Assembly: GCF_934660935.1 (NCBI RefSeq)
Contig: NZ_CAKUIH010000011.1
Location: 1 to 64,000 of the forward strand
DNA length: 64,000 bases
Direction of reading: 5' to 3'
DNA from: an uncultured Parolsenella sp.
Lineage (GTDB): Bacteria > Actinomycetota > Coriobacteriia > Coriobacteriales > Atopobiaceae
Of this stretch, positions 32,479 to 41,753 are shown piece by piece. The position numbers and the translations under genes are program-made. The stretch's first letter is position 1. The number at the start of each line of letters is the position of its first letter. Below the pieces are notes generated by a model. That model worked only from the letters and a program-made list of their open reading frames with translations, was not told the origin of the DNA and ran no database searches.

Positions 32479-35417
32479 AGCAGGGACAGAATAACGGCAG
32501 AAAGACAATCGCAGACATTCTTCTTCCGGAGACGCCGGAAAGCGTCGCGGCTGCGTATAGCCGCCTCGCCGAGCGTGCGAAGGTCGAGGATTTCGGCCTG
32601 CTAGAAGAAGACGTCGTGGTTCTCGACACGGAAACCACTGGGCTATCTTTCGCGGATTGCCAGCTTACGGAGATTGCCGCGGCCCGCCTGCGTGGGCGGG
32701 AAGTGGTGGAGACCTTCCGCACCTTCGTAAACCCAGGCATGCCGATACCAAAGAACATCGCGGCGCTGACGCACATTACGGATGCTGACGTTGCGGATGC
32801 CCCGACGCCAGAAGAAGCGGTCGCAAGTCTGGCGGAGTTCGTTGGTGGCGCACCCGTGCTTGCTCACAACGCGACTTTCGACAGGACCTTCGTCGAGCGT
32901 GTTTCCGGCGGGCGAGAGGTTAGCGACATGTGGGTCGACACCCTCGCCCTCTCGCGCATCGCCCTGCCCAGGCTTGTGACGCACAAGCTCCAAGATATGG
33001 CCGAGGCATTTGGCTGCGACTCCGTGACTCACCGCGCCATGGATGACGTGGAGGCCCTGGCGGGCATGTGGAGGATTATCCTCTGTGCCCTCACGGATTT
33101 GCCTGCTGGTCTGCTCGAGGTCCTCGCCAACATGCACCCCGAGGTCGAGTGGGCCTATCGACCCATTCTCTCTCACCTGGCCCTCGCGAATCCCGGTGTG
33201 CCGTTCTCCCTCGTTGGTGCGCGCCGCGAGCTCGTAGGCGATCTCAAGGTTTCGATGAGGCCCGATGTGGATGAAAAGCCCACTTCTGCGACCGCACCCT
33301 CCCGCGACGAGGTTTCCCAGGCATTTGGCCCCGATGGTGTCATCGCCTCCATGTACGAGGGCTATGAAGCGCGCTCGAGCCAGGTGGAGATGGCCGAGGA
33401 AGTGCGTTCGGCGCTGGAGAGCAAGACGCTCCGCTCCATCGAGGCTGGCACGGGTGTAGGGAAATCGGTGGCCTATCTCCTGCCGCTCGCTCTCTATGCG
33501 AAGAAAAACAACGTCACGTGTGGTGTCGCCACTAAGTCGAACGCGCTTACGGATCAGCTCGTTTCCCATGAGCTACCGACGCTTTCGGGAGCGTTGCCCG
33601 GGGGAGTGAGCTACACCTGCCTCAAGGGATATGACCACTATCCATGCCTTCGCCGCCTGGGAAGGGCCGCCTCCGGTGACCTTCCCGTGGGCGAGGCGAG
33701 GCAGAATGGCCGCTCGGACGCCACGATTGCCGCGGACATGCTCACTGCGATCGCGGTGACTTATGCCTACGCATGCCAATCCGTCGAGGGCGACCTGGAC
33801 GCGCTTGGCATCAGGTGGGGAAGCGTCCCAAAGAGCATGCTCACGGTTTCGTCAGGAGAATGCCAACGCTCTCGTTGTCCTTTCTATCCCAACCTCTGCA
33901 TGCTCCATGGCGCCAGGCGCCGCGCGGCGTCGGCTGACCTCGTTGTCACGAATCACTCGCTGCTGCTTAGAAATGTCGAGGCAGACGGCAAGATTTTGCC
34001 TCCGGTTCGAAACTGGGTCATCGACGAGGCCCACTCGTTTGAGAACGAGGCCCGTCGCCAATGGGCGCTCGAGGTCTCCGCGGAGCGCGCGCGGGCGCTC
34101 TTTGAGTCCCTTGGTGGCACGAAGACCGGCGTCATCGCTTCGTTCTCCGCGCTCGCCGCGGGTAGCGAGGCGGCAATGCCGGCGATGGGGCTCCTGGCGA
34201 AGGGTGCGAGCAGCACCCAGCGCGCGAGTGTCGCCTCTGCCGATTTCTTCGATGCGGTGAGGGGTCTCATTCGCCTCGCCCGTGGAGGCAACGGCTATGA
34301 CACGGTCAACGTCTGGCTTGGTGATGAGAACCGCTCGACCGACGAGTGGGCCGCAGTCAGCGAGGCTGGTCTTGCGCTCATTGACCGTCTCGATGCCGCG
34401 CGCCATGACCTGGAGGGCGCACAGCGCGTCTGTTCGGCAGCCATCGAGAACCTGCCTGGTGACCTTGCGGACGCCTGCAGGCAGCTCGAGGAAATGTCGA
34501 AGGCGTGCCGTGTGATAGTCGAGGGCAAGGACGACTCGTACGTATGCTCCGCCGAAGTTTCTCGAGCGAAGAGACGCCAAGGTTTCGAGCGCCTCGTTGC
34601 CGAGAAGCTCGATGTGGGCGAGGAGCTTGCAGACCGCTGGTATCCCGAGATGCGGAGCGTTACGTTCTGCTCCGCCACGATGAGCGTTGACGGGGACTTC
34701 TCACACTTTGAGGAGTCCATGGGTCTCAACCGCCTGCCCGCGGCTCGTCATCGCGAGATTGCCCTGCCTAGCTGCTATGACTTCGACAGGAACATGTCTG
34801 TGGTCGTCGCCCGCGACCTTCCCGATCCGCGCGATTCCGGATATTTGGCTGCGCTCGAGAACCTGCTGTATGACGTGCACGTTGCGATGGGCGGCTCGGT
34901 GCTCACGCTGTTCACGAACCGCCGAGAGATGGAGCAGGTATACGCGGCTCTCTCCGACAGACTTGCCGCGGCTGGGATCGAGGTCGCGATGCAGGAACGT
35001 GGCTCCTCGACGCGGAGGCTGCGCGAGAAGTTCGTTTCCGAGAAGTCACTTTCCCTTATGGCACTCAAGTCGTTCTGGGAGGGATTCGATGCCGCGGGCG
35101 ATACCCTGCGCTGCGTCGTTATCCCCAAGCTTCCGTTCTCGAGTCCCGCGGAGCCTCTGTCTCAGGAGCGTTCGAGCAGGGACCGCCAGGCCTGGAGGCG
35201 CTGGAGCCTTCCAGAGGCCGTGATTTCGCTCAAACAGGCTGCGGGGCGTCTCATTCGTACCTCGACCGATACGGGCGTACTCGTTCTCGCCGATAGCCGA
35301 ATCACGACGAAGGGCTACGGAAAGACGTTCGTGAGGTCTCTTCCGTCGGCGAACGTTTCGGTGCTCGGCGCCGATATGGTTGGTCGATATCTGGAGTCGT
35401 GGAGAGAGAACCACTAG
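32472..35417 (+). CDS. Exonuclease-DinG-type helicase fusion
   Basis: This is a 981-residue protein with an N-terminal DEDD 3'-5' exonuclease domain and a C-terminal XPD/DinG-family 5'-3' helicase. The exonuclease has VVLDTETTGL, HNATFDRTF and HRAMDDVEAL (residues about 40-200). The helicase has Walker A AGTGVGKS (near 325), DEAH as VIDEAHSFENEA and a QAAGRLIRT motif VI. Cysteines in CLKGYDHYPC and CQRSRCPFYPNLC are spaced like the iron-sulphur ligands of E. coli DinG, so a 4Fe-4S cluster is likely. A GTG start overlaps ddl. Role is in DNA repair or R-loop removal by family analogy. The domain layout resembles B. subtilis DinG, with the cluster cysteines added. Confidence 0.92.
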   Translation: MLEQGQNNGRKTIADILLPETPESVAAAYSRLAERAKVEDFGLLEEDVVVLDTETTGLSFADCQLTEIAAARLRGREVVETFRTFVNPGMPIPKNIAALTHITDADVADAPTPEEAVASLAEFVGGAPVLAHNATFDRTFVERVSGGREVSDMWVDTLALSRIALPRLVTHKLQDMAEAFGCDSVTHRAMDDVEALAGMWRIILCALTDLPAGLLEVLANMHPEVEWAYRPILSHLALANPGVPFSLVGARRELVGDLKVSMRPDVDEKPTSATAPSRDEVSQAFGPDGVIASMYEGYEARSSQVEMAEEVRSALESKTLRSIEAGTGVGKSVAYLLPLALYAKKNNVTCGVATKSNALTDQLVSHELPTLSGALPGGVSYTCLKGYDHYPCLRRLGRAASGDLPVGEARQNGRSDATIAADMLTAIAVTYAYACQSVEGDLDALGIRWGSVPKSMLTVSSGECQRSRCPFYPNLCMLHGARRRAASADLVVTNHSLLLRNVEADGKILPPVRNWVIDEAHSFENEARRQWALEVSAERARALFESLGGTKTGVIASFSALAAGSEAAMPAMGLLAKGASSTQRASVASADFFDAVRGLIRLARGGNGYDTVNVWLGDENRSTDEWAAVSEAGLALIDRLDAARHDLEGAQRVCSAAIENLPGDLADACRQLEEMSKACRVIVEGKDDSYVCSAEVSRAKRRQGFERLVAEKLDVGEELADRWYPEMRSVTFCSATMSVDGDFSHFEESMGLNRLPAARHREIALPSCYDFDRNMSVVVARDLPDPRDSGYLAALENLLYDVHVAMGGSVLTLFTNRREMEQVYAALSDRLAAAGIEVAMQERGSSTRRLREKFVSEKSLSLMALKSFWEGFDAAGDTLRCVVIPKLPFSSPAEPLSQERSSRDRQAWRRWSLPEAVISLKQAAGRLIRTSTDTGVLVLADSRITTKGYGKTFVRSLPSANVSVLGADMVGRYLESWRENH

Positions 35418-35563
35418 AGGCGGATGGTCGCTAAGATGCGGGCGGGGATGATTCGGTTTCGTCCCCGCCCGCTCGCTGAAGCGATGATTGTCGTGGCTAT
35501 GTGGCTCTCCGCTGCGATTATGCGCGCCGTCGAATTATTCCCACGACAAAGCGTGTGACCTGA

Positions 35564-36625
35564 TCATTTCCGGGACTGATAGCTTGCAAGCTTGCGCGCC
35601 GCCTTGTCGAGGTCGCGTCGTGCCGTGGCGCGCATCTCCGCACGAAGTTGCACGCTTGGACTGTCACTTTCGGAAAGGCCCGGATCCCTGTCCTCGAAGG
35701 TGACCTCGCTACCGAGTGCGAGGATGTGGCGGGGGAGCCAGTCGGCGCGAAAGTAGGGAACATCCACGAGGATGTGACCGTCTGGGTTTTCGCCTGCCGC
35801 GACGGCACCCTCCCAAGAGAGTACGGTCTTGGCTGCAAGGGGCGTGCAGGTGAGTCTCAGCACGCCCATATCCGGCCGTTCTGCCCCGGAAACGCGCGCG
35901 TGGACGGGCTTATCCTCAAGTTTGACGTCAGACATGCCTTCGGCCCTAAACGTGCGAGCCGCTCGTGCGTCGAGGTCATAGCCATCAATGAACCAGCCAT
36001 CGTCTCCTATGCGCAGCGACAGGGGGACGAGGCGGCGCGTCTTAACGAGCGTGTCATTCTCCCCGCGGTACTTGAAGGTGATGGGAGGCTGCTCAACCTC
36101 TGTGTTCTCGTCGTTCTCTCGCGTTCCGCGGACGATGGAGTGCGCACAGGCGACGAGGGCTTGGTGGGCTTCGGCTGAGACTTCCGAGTCAAGCGGCTCG
36201 TTCGTGCGGACGTAGCGGGTGGGGAAGAAAGTGTCTTCGAATTCGGTTCGAAGGGGGTCATTCTCGGCGAACCCCAGGAGGTCGAATGCGTCTGCAAAAA
36301 CGTTTGCCTGTTCGGTCGTGAGACGTAGCCGCCAGGGGTGGGTTGTGGCTGCCGTGGCGCAGATGTCGCCACGCGACCCCTCGAGCGAATAGAAGGAGAC
36401 GATGGGCTCGGAGGGGGAGTCCGACTTTGCCGGTGCGCCGTTGGCGAGATCGTTCAAGATCTCCAGAACCCTTCCCTCGGTAATGCCGAGGAGCCGTGCG
36501 AGGTCGGCGGGGTTGGTGGTGCCATGGGCGCGCCAAAGGGCGAAGACGACAGACAACATCTCGCTTAGCCTGCGCTCGACGGGACGCCCTCGCTGCGCGC
36601 GAGGCTTATCAATGGTGCTCGTCAT
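35564..36625 (-). CDS. WYL-domain regulator, PafC-like
   Basis: This is a 353-residue protein with an N-terminal winged helix (about residues 15-70, with PADLARLLGITEGRVLEILNDL) and a C-terminal WYL-type ligand-sensing domain (about 140-330; the segment ITFKYRGENDTLVKTRRLVPLSLRIGDDGWFIDGYDLDARAARTFRAE matches the WYL pattern). WYL proteins bind single-stranded DNA or nucleotides and regulate DNA-damage genes. Its ATG overlaps the stop of the preceding WYL gene by four bases, so the two are coupled like PafC-PafB of actinobacteria. The pair lies beside a DinG-type helicase, converging on it. Confidence 0.85.
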   Translation of the reverse strand: MTSTIDKPRAQRGRPVERRLSEMLSVVFALWRAHGTTNPADLARLLGITEGRVLEILNDLANGAPAKSDSPSEPIVSFYSLEGSRGDICATAATTHPWRLRLTTEQANVFADAFDLLGFAENDPLRTEFEDTFFPTRYVRTNEPLDSEVSAEAHQALVACAHSIVRGTRENDENTEVEQPPITFKYRGENDTLVKTRRLVPLSLRIGDDGWFIDGYDLDARAARTFRAEGMSDVKLEDKPVHARVSGAERPDMGVLRLTCTPLAAKTVLSWEGAVAAGENPDGHILVDVPYFRADWLPRHILALGSEVTFEDRDPGLSESDSPSVQLRAEMRATARRDLDKAARKLASYQSRK

Positions 36626-37596
36626 GAAATCGCCCCCTCGAGAAGTCCCCTCCAGGAATCGACAAGTTCAGTGGGCTCAAGAGGCCAAACGCCCCGCTCA
36701 ACACACCACTTCGCTGCCGCATCGACGTCTTTTACGATGCCGGTCCACACGCAAGCGCCACCCTGGCGACTTTGGATCGCTCCGGATTTTGGCCCTGATT
36801 TTTTGAACGCCTTGACCGCGTCTCGCCCAGCGTAAAGAACGGCTTTGACGTGGTCGTCTCCAATTTCGAAGGGGAGGAGGCGCCAGTCATTGATGTCAAA
36901 GTCCGCAGGGATTTCGTAGCGATCATCGTCCTCGCGCACTTTGACGCTCGTAGCGCGAGATAGGTTGTACGTGCGCATTGCGGGATCTCTACCCTCGCGT
37001 TCGCTTAGGCCCACAACGTACGTGGAACCCTTGAGCGAAAACATGCCCATGGGGCGCAGGATGCGCTTCTTGGGGCGCTTGTCTGCGACGGCCTGATAGG
37101 TGAGCTCGACGGGAATCCTGGAGCGCATGGCATTAGCCACGGTTTCCAGAATCAACGGATCGCAATCCGTCTTGGGAGAGGCGACATCGCCGGGACCGGC
37201 GCAGGTGGACAGCGTTACGCGAGGGATGGCCTCTCCGAGGGTTCGCCGTCCGGCGGTGGAAGGGCTTTCGGCGAGCGGGCGGAAGAGCGTGCCGAGGATA
37301 CGAGCGTCCTCGTCGGCTTTTGCCGTGGGCTTGGCGAGAGAGCGCTGCCCGTCGAGTCGATAGCTCTTGGCGGTGCCATGGATTTCCTCGACGAGGAAGA
37401 TGCCTTCCTCCTCTAGCTTTAGGCAATCGCGTCCAAATGTCTTGTGGAACGACGTGACGGCGACATCACCGTAGAAGCGGTCCTTCAGATCAGAACCAGT
37501 CAGCGGTGTGCCTTCAGCAAGTTTGAGGGCCACGCGAGTGCGTAGGACTTCGCGGTGACCGATATGACCGCCCTTATTCGGGGAGCTTTTGGCCAT
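36622..37596 (-). CDS. WYL-domain regulator, PafB-like
   Basis: This is a 324-residue protein of the same family, with an N-terminal DNA-binding segment (about residues 15-75) and a WYL domain in the C-terminal two-thirds (VELTYQAVADKRPKKRILRPMGMFSLKGSTYVVGL and AMRTYNLSRATSVKV). The ATG at 37596 follows GAGGGG; the 84 upstream codons of the open frame are not credible. It is the first gene of the pair, and in other actinobacteria PafB and PafC form a heterodimer activating SOS-independent repair genes. That function is known from relatives, not from this sequence. Confidence 0.85.
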   Translation of the reverse strand: MAKSSPNKGGHIGHREVLRTRVALKLAEGTPLTGSDLKDRFYGDVAVTSFHKTFGRDCLKLEEEGIFLVEEIHGTAKSYRLDGQRSLAKPTAKADEDARILGTLFRPLAESPSTAGRRTLGEAIPRVTLSTCAGPGDVASPKTDCDPLILETVANAMRSRIPVELTYQAVADKRPKKRILRPMGMFSLKGSTYVVGLSEREGRDPAMRTYNLSRATSVKVREDDDRYEIPADFDINDWRLLPFEIGDDHVKAVLYAGRDAVKAFKKSGPKSGAIQSRQGGACVWTGIVKDVDAAAKWCVERGVWPLEPTELVDSWRGLLEGAIS

Positions 37597-37731
37597 GGTG
37601 TCCCCCTCACTTGAGGTTGGTGCTCCGACAGCTGTTACCATGTCAGCAATGATCACTCCTGGGTGTTCCCACATTTTATTATGTGTTATTCCACCCCGGT
37701 GTGACCGGTGTTTCGCGGAAGGGGACATTAT

Positions 37732-38961
37732 TTGGCCACGAGAGGTGCAAACGGGCGCGCCGGCGGTCGTCGAGATCGCGTTGTCAACGATGGCAGAGGC
37801 CGTCGTGTAGCCAGTCGGCCCGCTAGCCATGCCCGCCGCCGCGCACATGTGCGTGACGGGGCGCGGGAAAAGTCCGGGCTTCCCCTAGCTGCGAGAATGG
37901 CCATCGTATTGGCCGTAGTGGTGGCGCTTGGCACGGGAGGATTCTTCGCATGGCGCTGCCTTACCGGTGGCATGCAAGCTCGCGAACAGATTAACCTCGC
38001 GATCAAGGCCGTCCAGGAGGCGGATGCCGTGATCGTTGAGGTTAACGATGCCGTGAGCTCTCCGATTGGCGACACCGCCTCTTTTACGGATGAGCAACTC
38101 AGCTCTGGATCGAGGTCCGCGACCGAGGCGCTTACGCGCGCTTCCGATCACATTTCGCGTGCTCGCGGCCTCAACGAGTTCCTCGACGATGATCAACGCG
38201 CGGTCCTCTCTGCGCTAGATGATTCGATTTCGGCGCGTAAGTCCATGCTCGGAGCCGGGCAGGTAATCGTGAGCGTCGACGCCTCTGTGGGCAAGGCGCG
38301 CAATCTGCTCGAGCAGTCCCTCGCCAAGGCGGCTTCGGCGGATGCGAAGACCAGAGAGGCGACGACCGCCGCGAACGAGTACGCGAAGCACCTTGCTGGG
38401 CAAGAGAGCCAGCAGACGGATGCAAACGTGCCGGTGACTATCGACAATGAGGCAATCTCCCTTCTTAACGAGGCAAACGATTTGCTCGGACAGGCAAAGT
38501 CGGCTTTTGGAGATGCCGATTACAGTGCTTACGAGGCCTACCTATCCAAAAAGCTGGAAGCGGCGCAGCTGATGCTCGAAGCTGACTCGGCGATTCTGTC
38601 CGGCGATTTCGAGAGGGCAGGGGAGTGCGTCACCAAATACAACGAGGCGGACGCCGCGGCATCCGAGCTTGCTGCCGCCCTGCCCGCAACGACCAACGAC
38701 GTTTTCCTCGATCCGTACACGCGGCTGACGAGTGCCGAGCGCGAGAGCTATCTCGCCGCTCAGCAGAAGGCAACCGAGGCCGACGCCCTCGTGCGTAGGT
38801 ATCAGGGTGTTGGAGTCAGCGTGGCCACGACTGACCCCGCGGGTGCGTCTTCGACGCCGGGCTCAGCCACGGCAACTACCACGGGCACCGCCGAAGATTC
38901 GGCGGTGGGCGATGCGTCTGCGCTGGATTCCTCCACAACCCAGGCTGCTTCTGCTTCCTAG
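37732..38961 (+). CDS. Membrane-anchored coiled-coil protein of unknown function
   Basis: This is a 409-residue protein with about 50 basic N-terminal residues (many Arg, Gly, His), one hydrophobic helix (MAIVLAVVVALGTGGFFAW) and a long extracytoplasmic region. That region is helical, Ala/Glu/Ser-rich and probably coiled-coil or TPR-like. The Ser/Thr/Ala-rich C-terminus is likely disordered. The open frame begins at a GTG at 37708, but a TTG at 37732 follows GGAAGGGG by eight bases and is preferred. No family was recognised. It precedes the M28-like gene in the same direction by 200 bp and may share its envelope role. Confidence 0.72.
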   Translation: MATRGANGRAGGRRDRVVNDGRGRRVASRPASHARRRAHVRDGAREKSGLPLAARMAIVLAVVVALGTGGFFAWRCLTGGMQAREQINLAIKAVQEADAVIVEVNDAVSSPIGDTASFTDEQLSSGSRSATEALTRASDHISRARGLNEFLDDDQRAVLSALDDSISARKSMLGAGQVIVSVDASVGKARNLLEQSLAKAASADAKTREATTAANEYAKHLAGQESQQTDANVPVTIDNEAISLLNEANDLLGQAKSAFGDADYSAYEAYLSKKLEAAQLMLEADSAILSGDFERAGECVTKYNEADAAASELAAALPATTNDVFLDPYTRLTSAERESYLAAQQKATEADALVRRYQGVGVSVATTDPAGASSTPGSATATTTGTAEDSAVGDASALDSSTTQAASAS

Positions 38962-39161
38962 ACTGACCGATGATGCGTTATTGCCTGCTATTTGCGATGA
39001 TTTGGATCTGGCGTTTTTAGTTTCTTGTCACTGACCCTTGAGCACTTACCGTGCAGGGATGCCGCATATGATGCCCCCGCCCTGCGAAATGTGCAGGCAG
39101 ACGTATACTCTTGACCAACGATTGCAGGTAGCGGCGCTACCGCTATTTGGAAGGTGAACGG

Positions 39162-41753
39162 ATGAGCGTTACGAAGGAATATCTCGAGTCTCTCGACTCT
39201 GAGGTTGGCATTGCACCGGCTAGCAGCCAGGAAGAGCTTGACTGCGCGCAGTATCTGGCGGGGGTCTTCACCTCTCACGGCATCGACCCGCAGATCCAGG
39301 ACTTCACTGCGCCGTCGTTTGGCTATCTGCCGTACGGCGTTGTGATGGTGCTCCTGTTCGTGGGCGTCGTGCTCGCGGGGCTTGGCCAGGTTGCCACGCT
39401 CGCCGTCGGTATCATTCTCGTGCTGGCTTCTGTGGCACTGCTTGTCATGACCTACAACGGCAAGGACGTTGTCTCGAAGGCGAGCCCGCGCTCTCACAGT
39501 CAGAACGTCGTCGCCCTTCATAAGGCCGAGGGGGAGGGCAATTCGCGCAACCGCCCCATCGTGATTGTGGCTCACTATGACACGCAGCGCCTCGACCTCC
39601 TCTCCCGCCCCGAGCTGGCCGTGGTCAAGAAGTACCTTGCCGTTGCCGCTCCGTATACCGTCTGCGTTACCGCCCTGTGCGTCTTCGTTCAGCTTCTGGG
39701 CTTCCTCCCCGAGGCTGCCCGCCGCACCTTCTGGGTAATTGGCATCATCGCTGCCCTCCCCATGCTCCTCTGGGGCATCTCCCTCATCGCCTCTCGATTC
39801 CTTCCCTATGCCGCCGGTGGCGTCGACAACAAGTCTTCGCTTGCAGCCATGCTTGGCGTGCTCGATCGCGTGAGTCCCGTTGCCGGGCGCTCTGCCGCTC
39901 CTTCCGAGTCCAAGTCTGACGAGGCGGAGGAGGGCGCTCCCGTTCGCGACTCTGCAGTTCGCCCGGCACGTCGCGAGCCGGCCATGCGCCGCGAGGTCGA
40001 AGAGGTCATCGGTGCCCGCCACGGCGAGACCATCCTTCGCGAGCTCGGCATCCTCCCTGAGGATTGCGACATCACCTATATCGAGCCCGAGGTTCGTCTC
40101 ATTCCCGTTGACGAGCCCGACATCGAGGAGGGTCTCGACCGCATCACGGACCCCTCCGCCACGGCCGATCTTCCCCTCGTGCCCGAGGACGAGGTCGTCG
40201 ACGTCGCCCAGAGCGATGCTGACGACGACGCGGTTGATCCCGGTGCAACGGCACCGATGGAGGTCGTCACCGAGGAGGCTGACCCGGATGCCACCAGGCC
40301 CATACCCGTGGTCGACGACACCCCCCGCATTGATGCCGCCGAGGTCTCCCTTGACCCCGCGACCCTGAATCAGCTCGAGGACGGCGAGAGCGTCTCTGAG
40401 GGGCCGACCGTCGAGAACGATCAGTCCGGCATCACCAATATGGCCGAGGAAAGCGACGAAGACGCCGCCGAGGCGACGCGTCCCGAGCGCCCGCGTCCCT
40501 CCGCGGTCGAGGATCCGGAGTGGGGGCACAGCACGTATGTCCCCAAGGCGCATCCCGCAGCTGGTAACGTCGCCCGCCGTGCTGCGCTTTTCGACCTTCC
40601 TGACCCCCTTGCGAAGGAGAACGATCCCTTCGCTCCCCCTGCTGAGGCCGCCCCGGCTGCCGCCTATGTCGCTCCTGCGACGGTTCGCCTCGATGACGAC
40701 GCCGATGCCACGCAATTCGTTCCCGCGAATCAGTCCGCCGTCCCCCAGATCGCCGATGACATCCAGGTGCTGTCCGCTCCGGTCGAGAGTCATCAGGAAC
40801 AGCCCGCTCGAAAGAAGCGCCTGGGCGGACTCTTCGGGAAGAAACGTCGCCAGCAGCAGGAGTCCATGTCCGAGTGGCTCGGTGTTGACGAGGACTATGA
40901 TGCCAAGGCGTCTGGCGAAGGCATCGGTTCCTGGGATAACTTCAACGACGACAACCTTGAGCACCATGGCGGTGGCTACAAGGGTGGCGCCGCTCTGAAC
41001 GTCAACCTTCGTGGCCTCAAGGACAAGATTTCAAGTCTTCGTCCGGGCGACGCTGCGGAGGAGGCCGAGCAATCCTCCGACGAGGAAGCGCCGCTCGACG
41101 ATGCTGCGGGCCTTGATGCCATTCCTGGCGAGAACCCCGTCGCCGAAGCTCCACAGGAGCCTGAGAACGCCGATGACTCTTACGAGCCCGAAGCGTATGA
41201 CCCTGAGGCTCCGATGCCCGAGGTTCCCGCCGAGACCATCGAAGCCATCAACGAAACCAATGTTGATCGCAAGCTTCGTGACGCGATTCTCGCGATGAGC
41301 GATGATGACCTCCGTGCTCACGACATTTGGTTCGTCGCGACCGGCGCTTCCGCGCTTGGACATGCTGGCATCAAAGACTTCATTGCCAAGAACCGCAAGT
41401 CGCTTCGTGGCGCGTTCGTCATTAACCTCGAGTGCGTTGGTGCCGGAGATCTCACGCTCCTCACGAATGAAGGTCTCGGTGCTCCTCGCCGCGCAGACCG
41501 CCGTCTGGCGAGGCTGATTTCCTCTGTCGCCTCTGACCTCCATCTCGATCTGGGCCAGCTATCTCGCACCTGGGCCGACACCGAGGCGACTCCGCTCATG
41601 CGCAGCCACCTCCGTGCCGTCACGCTCATGGGCCTTGGCGATAACGAGCTTCCCGCCTTTGCCCACACTGCGGATGATGTCCCGGAGAACGTGAATCCCG
41701 AGCAGGTCGAGAACGTCTGCGCCCTCATCATGGAGACGATTCGCCGCTCGTAG
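39162..41753 (+). CDS. Degenerate M28 peptidase-like membrane protein with acidic insertion
   Basis: This is an 863-residue protein whose ends resemble an M28 zinc aminopeptidase split by a long insertion. The first half has two hydrophobic pairs (about residues 57-98 and 165-213), HYD (138-140) and GGVDNKSS (219-226, a metal-ligand Asp). Residues about 245-700 are an acidic, Pro/Ala-rich region likely disordered. The second half has ATGASALGHAG where active M28 enzymes have GEE, so the catalytic glutamate pair is missing; NLECVGAGD and FAHTADDVPENV keep later ligand positions. It is therefore probably non-catalytic. The ATG at 39162 has AAGGTG upstream. Its 3' end overlaps the sortase gene by 26 bp on the other strand. 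Confidence 0.75.
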   Translation: MSVTKEYLESLDSEVGIAPASSQEELDCAQYLAGVFTSHGIDPQIQDFTAPSFGYLPYGVVMVLLFVGVVLAGLGQVATLAVGIILVLASVALLVMTYNGKDVVSKASPRSHSQNVVALHKAEGEGNSRNRPIVIVAHYDTQRLDLLSRPELAVVKKYLAVAAPYTVCVTALCVFVQLLGFLPEAARRTFWVIGIIAALPMLLWGISLIASRFLPYAAGGVDNKSSLAAMLGVLDRVSPVAGRSAAPSESKSDEAEEGAPVRDSAVRPARREPAMRREVEEVIGARHGETILRELGILPEDCDITYIEPEVRLIPVDEPDIEEGLDRITDPSATADLPLVPEDEVVDVAQSDADDDAVDPGATAPMEVVTEEADPDATRPIPVVDDTPRIDAAEVSLDPATLNQLEDGESVSEGPTVENDQSGITNMAEESDEDAAEATRPERPRPSAVEDPEWGHSTYVPKAHPAAGNVARRAALFDLPDPLAKENDPFAPPAEAAPAAAYVAPATVRLDDDADATQFVPANQSAVPQIADDIQVLSAPVESHQEQPARKKRLGGLFGKKRRQQQESMSEWLGVDEDYDAKASGEGIGSWDNFNDDNLEHHGGGYKGGAALNVNLRGLKDKISSLRPGDAAEEAEQSSDEEAPLDDAAGLDAIPGENPVAEAPQEPENADDSYEPEAYDPEAPMPEVPAETIEAINETNVDRKLRDAILAMSDDDLRAHDIWFVATGASALGHAGIKDFIAKNRKSLRGAFVINLECVGAGDLTLLTNEGLGAPRRADRRLARLISSVASDLHLDLGQLSRTWADTEATPLMRSHLRAVTLMGLGDNELPAFAHTADDVPENVNPEQVENVCALIMETIRRS

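Noticed and set aside
38988..40967. 659-codon minus-strand frame over the M28-like gene
   Set aside because: Shadow of a low-complexity acidic gene; repetitive Gly/Asp content is the complement of that gene.
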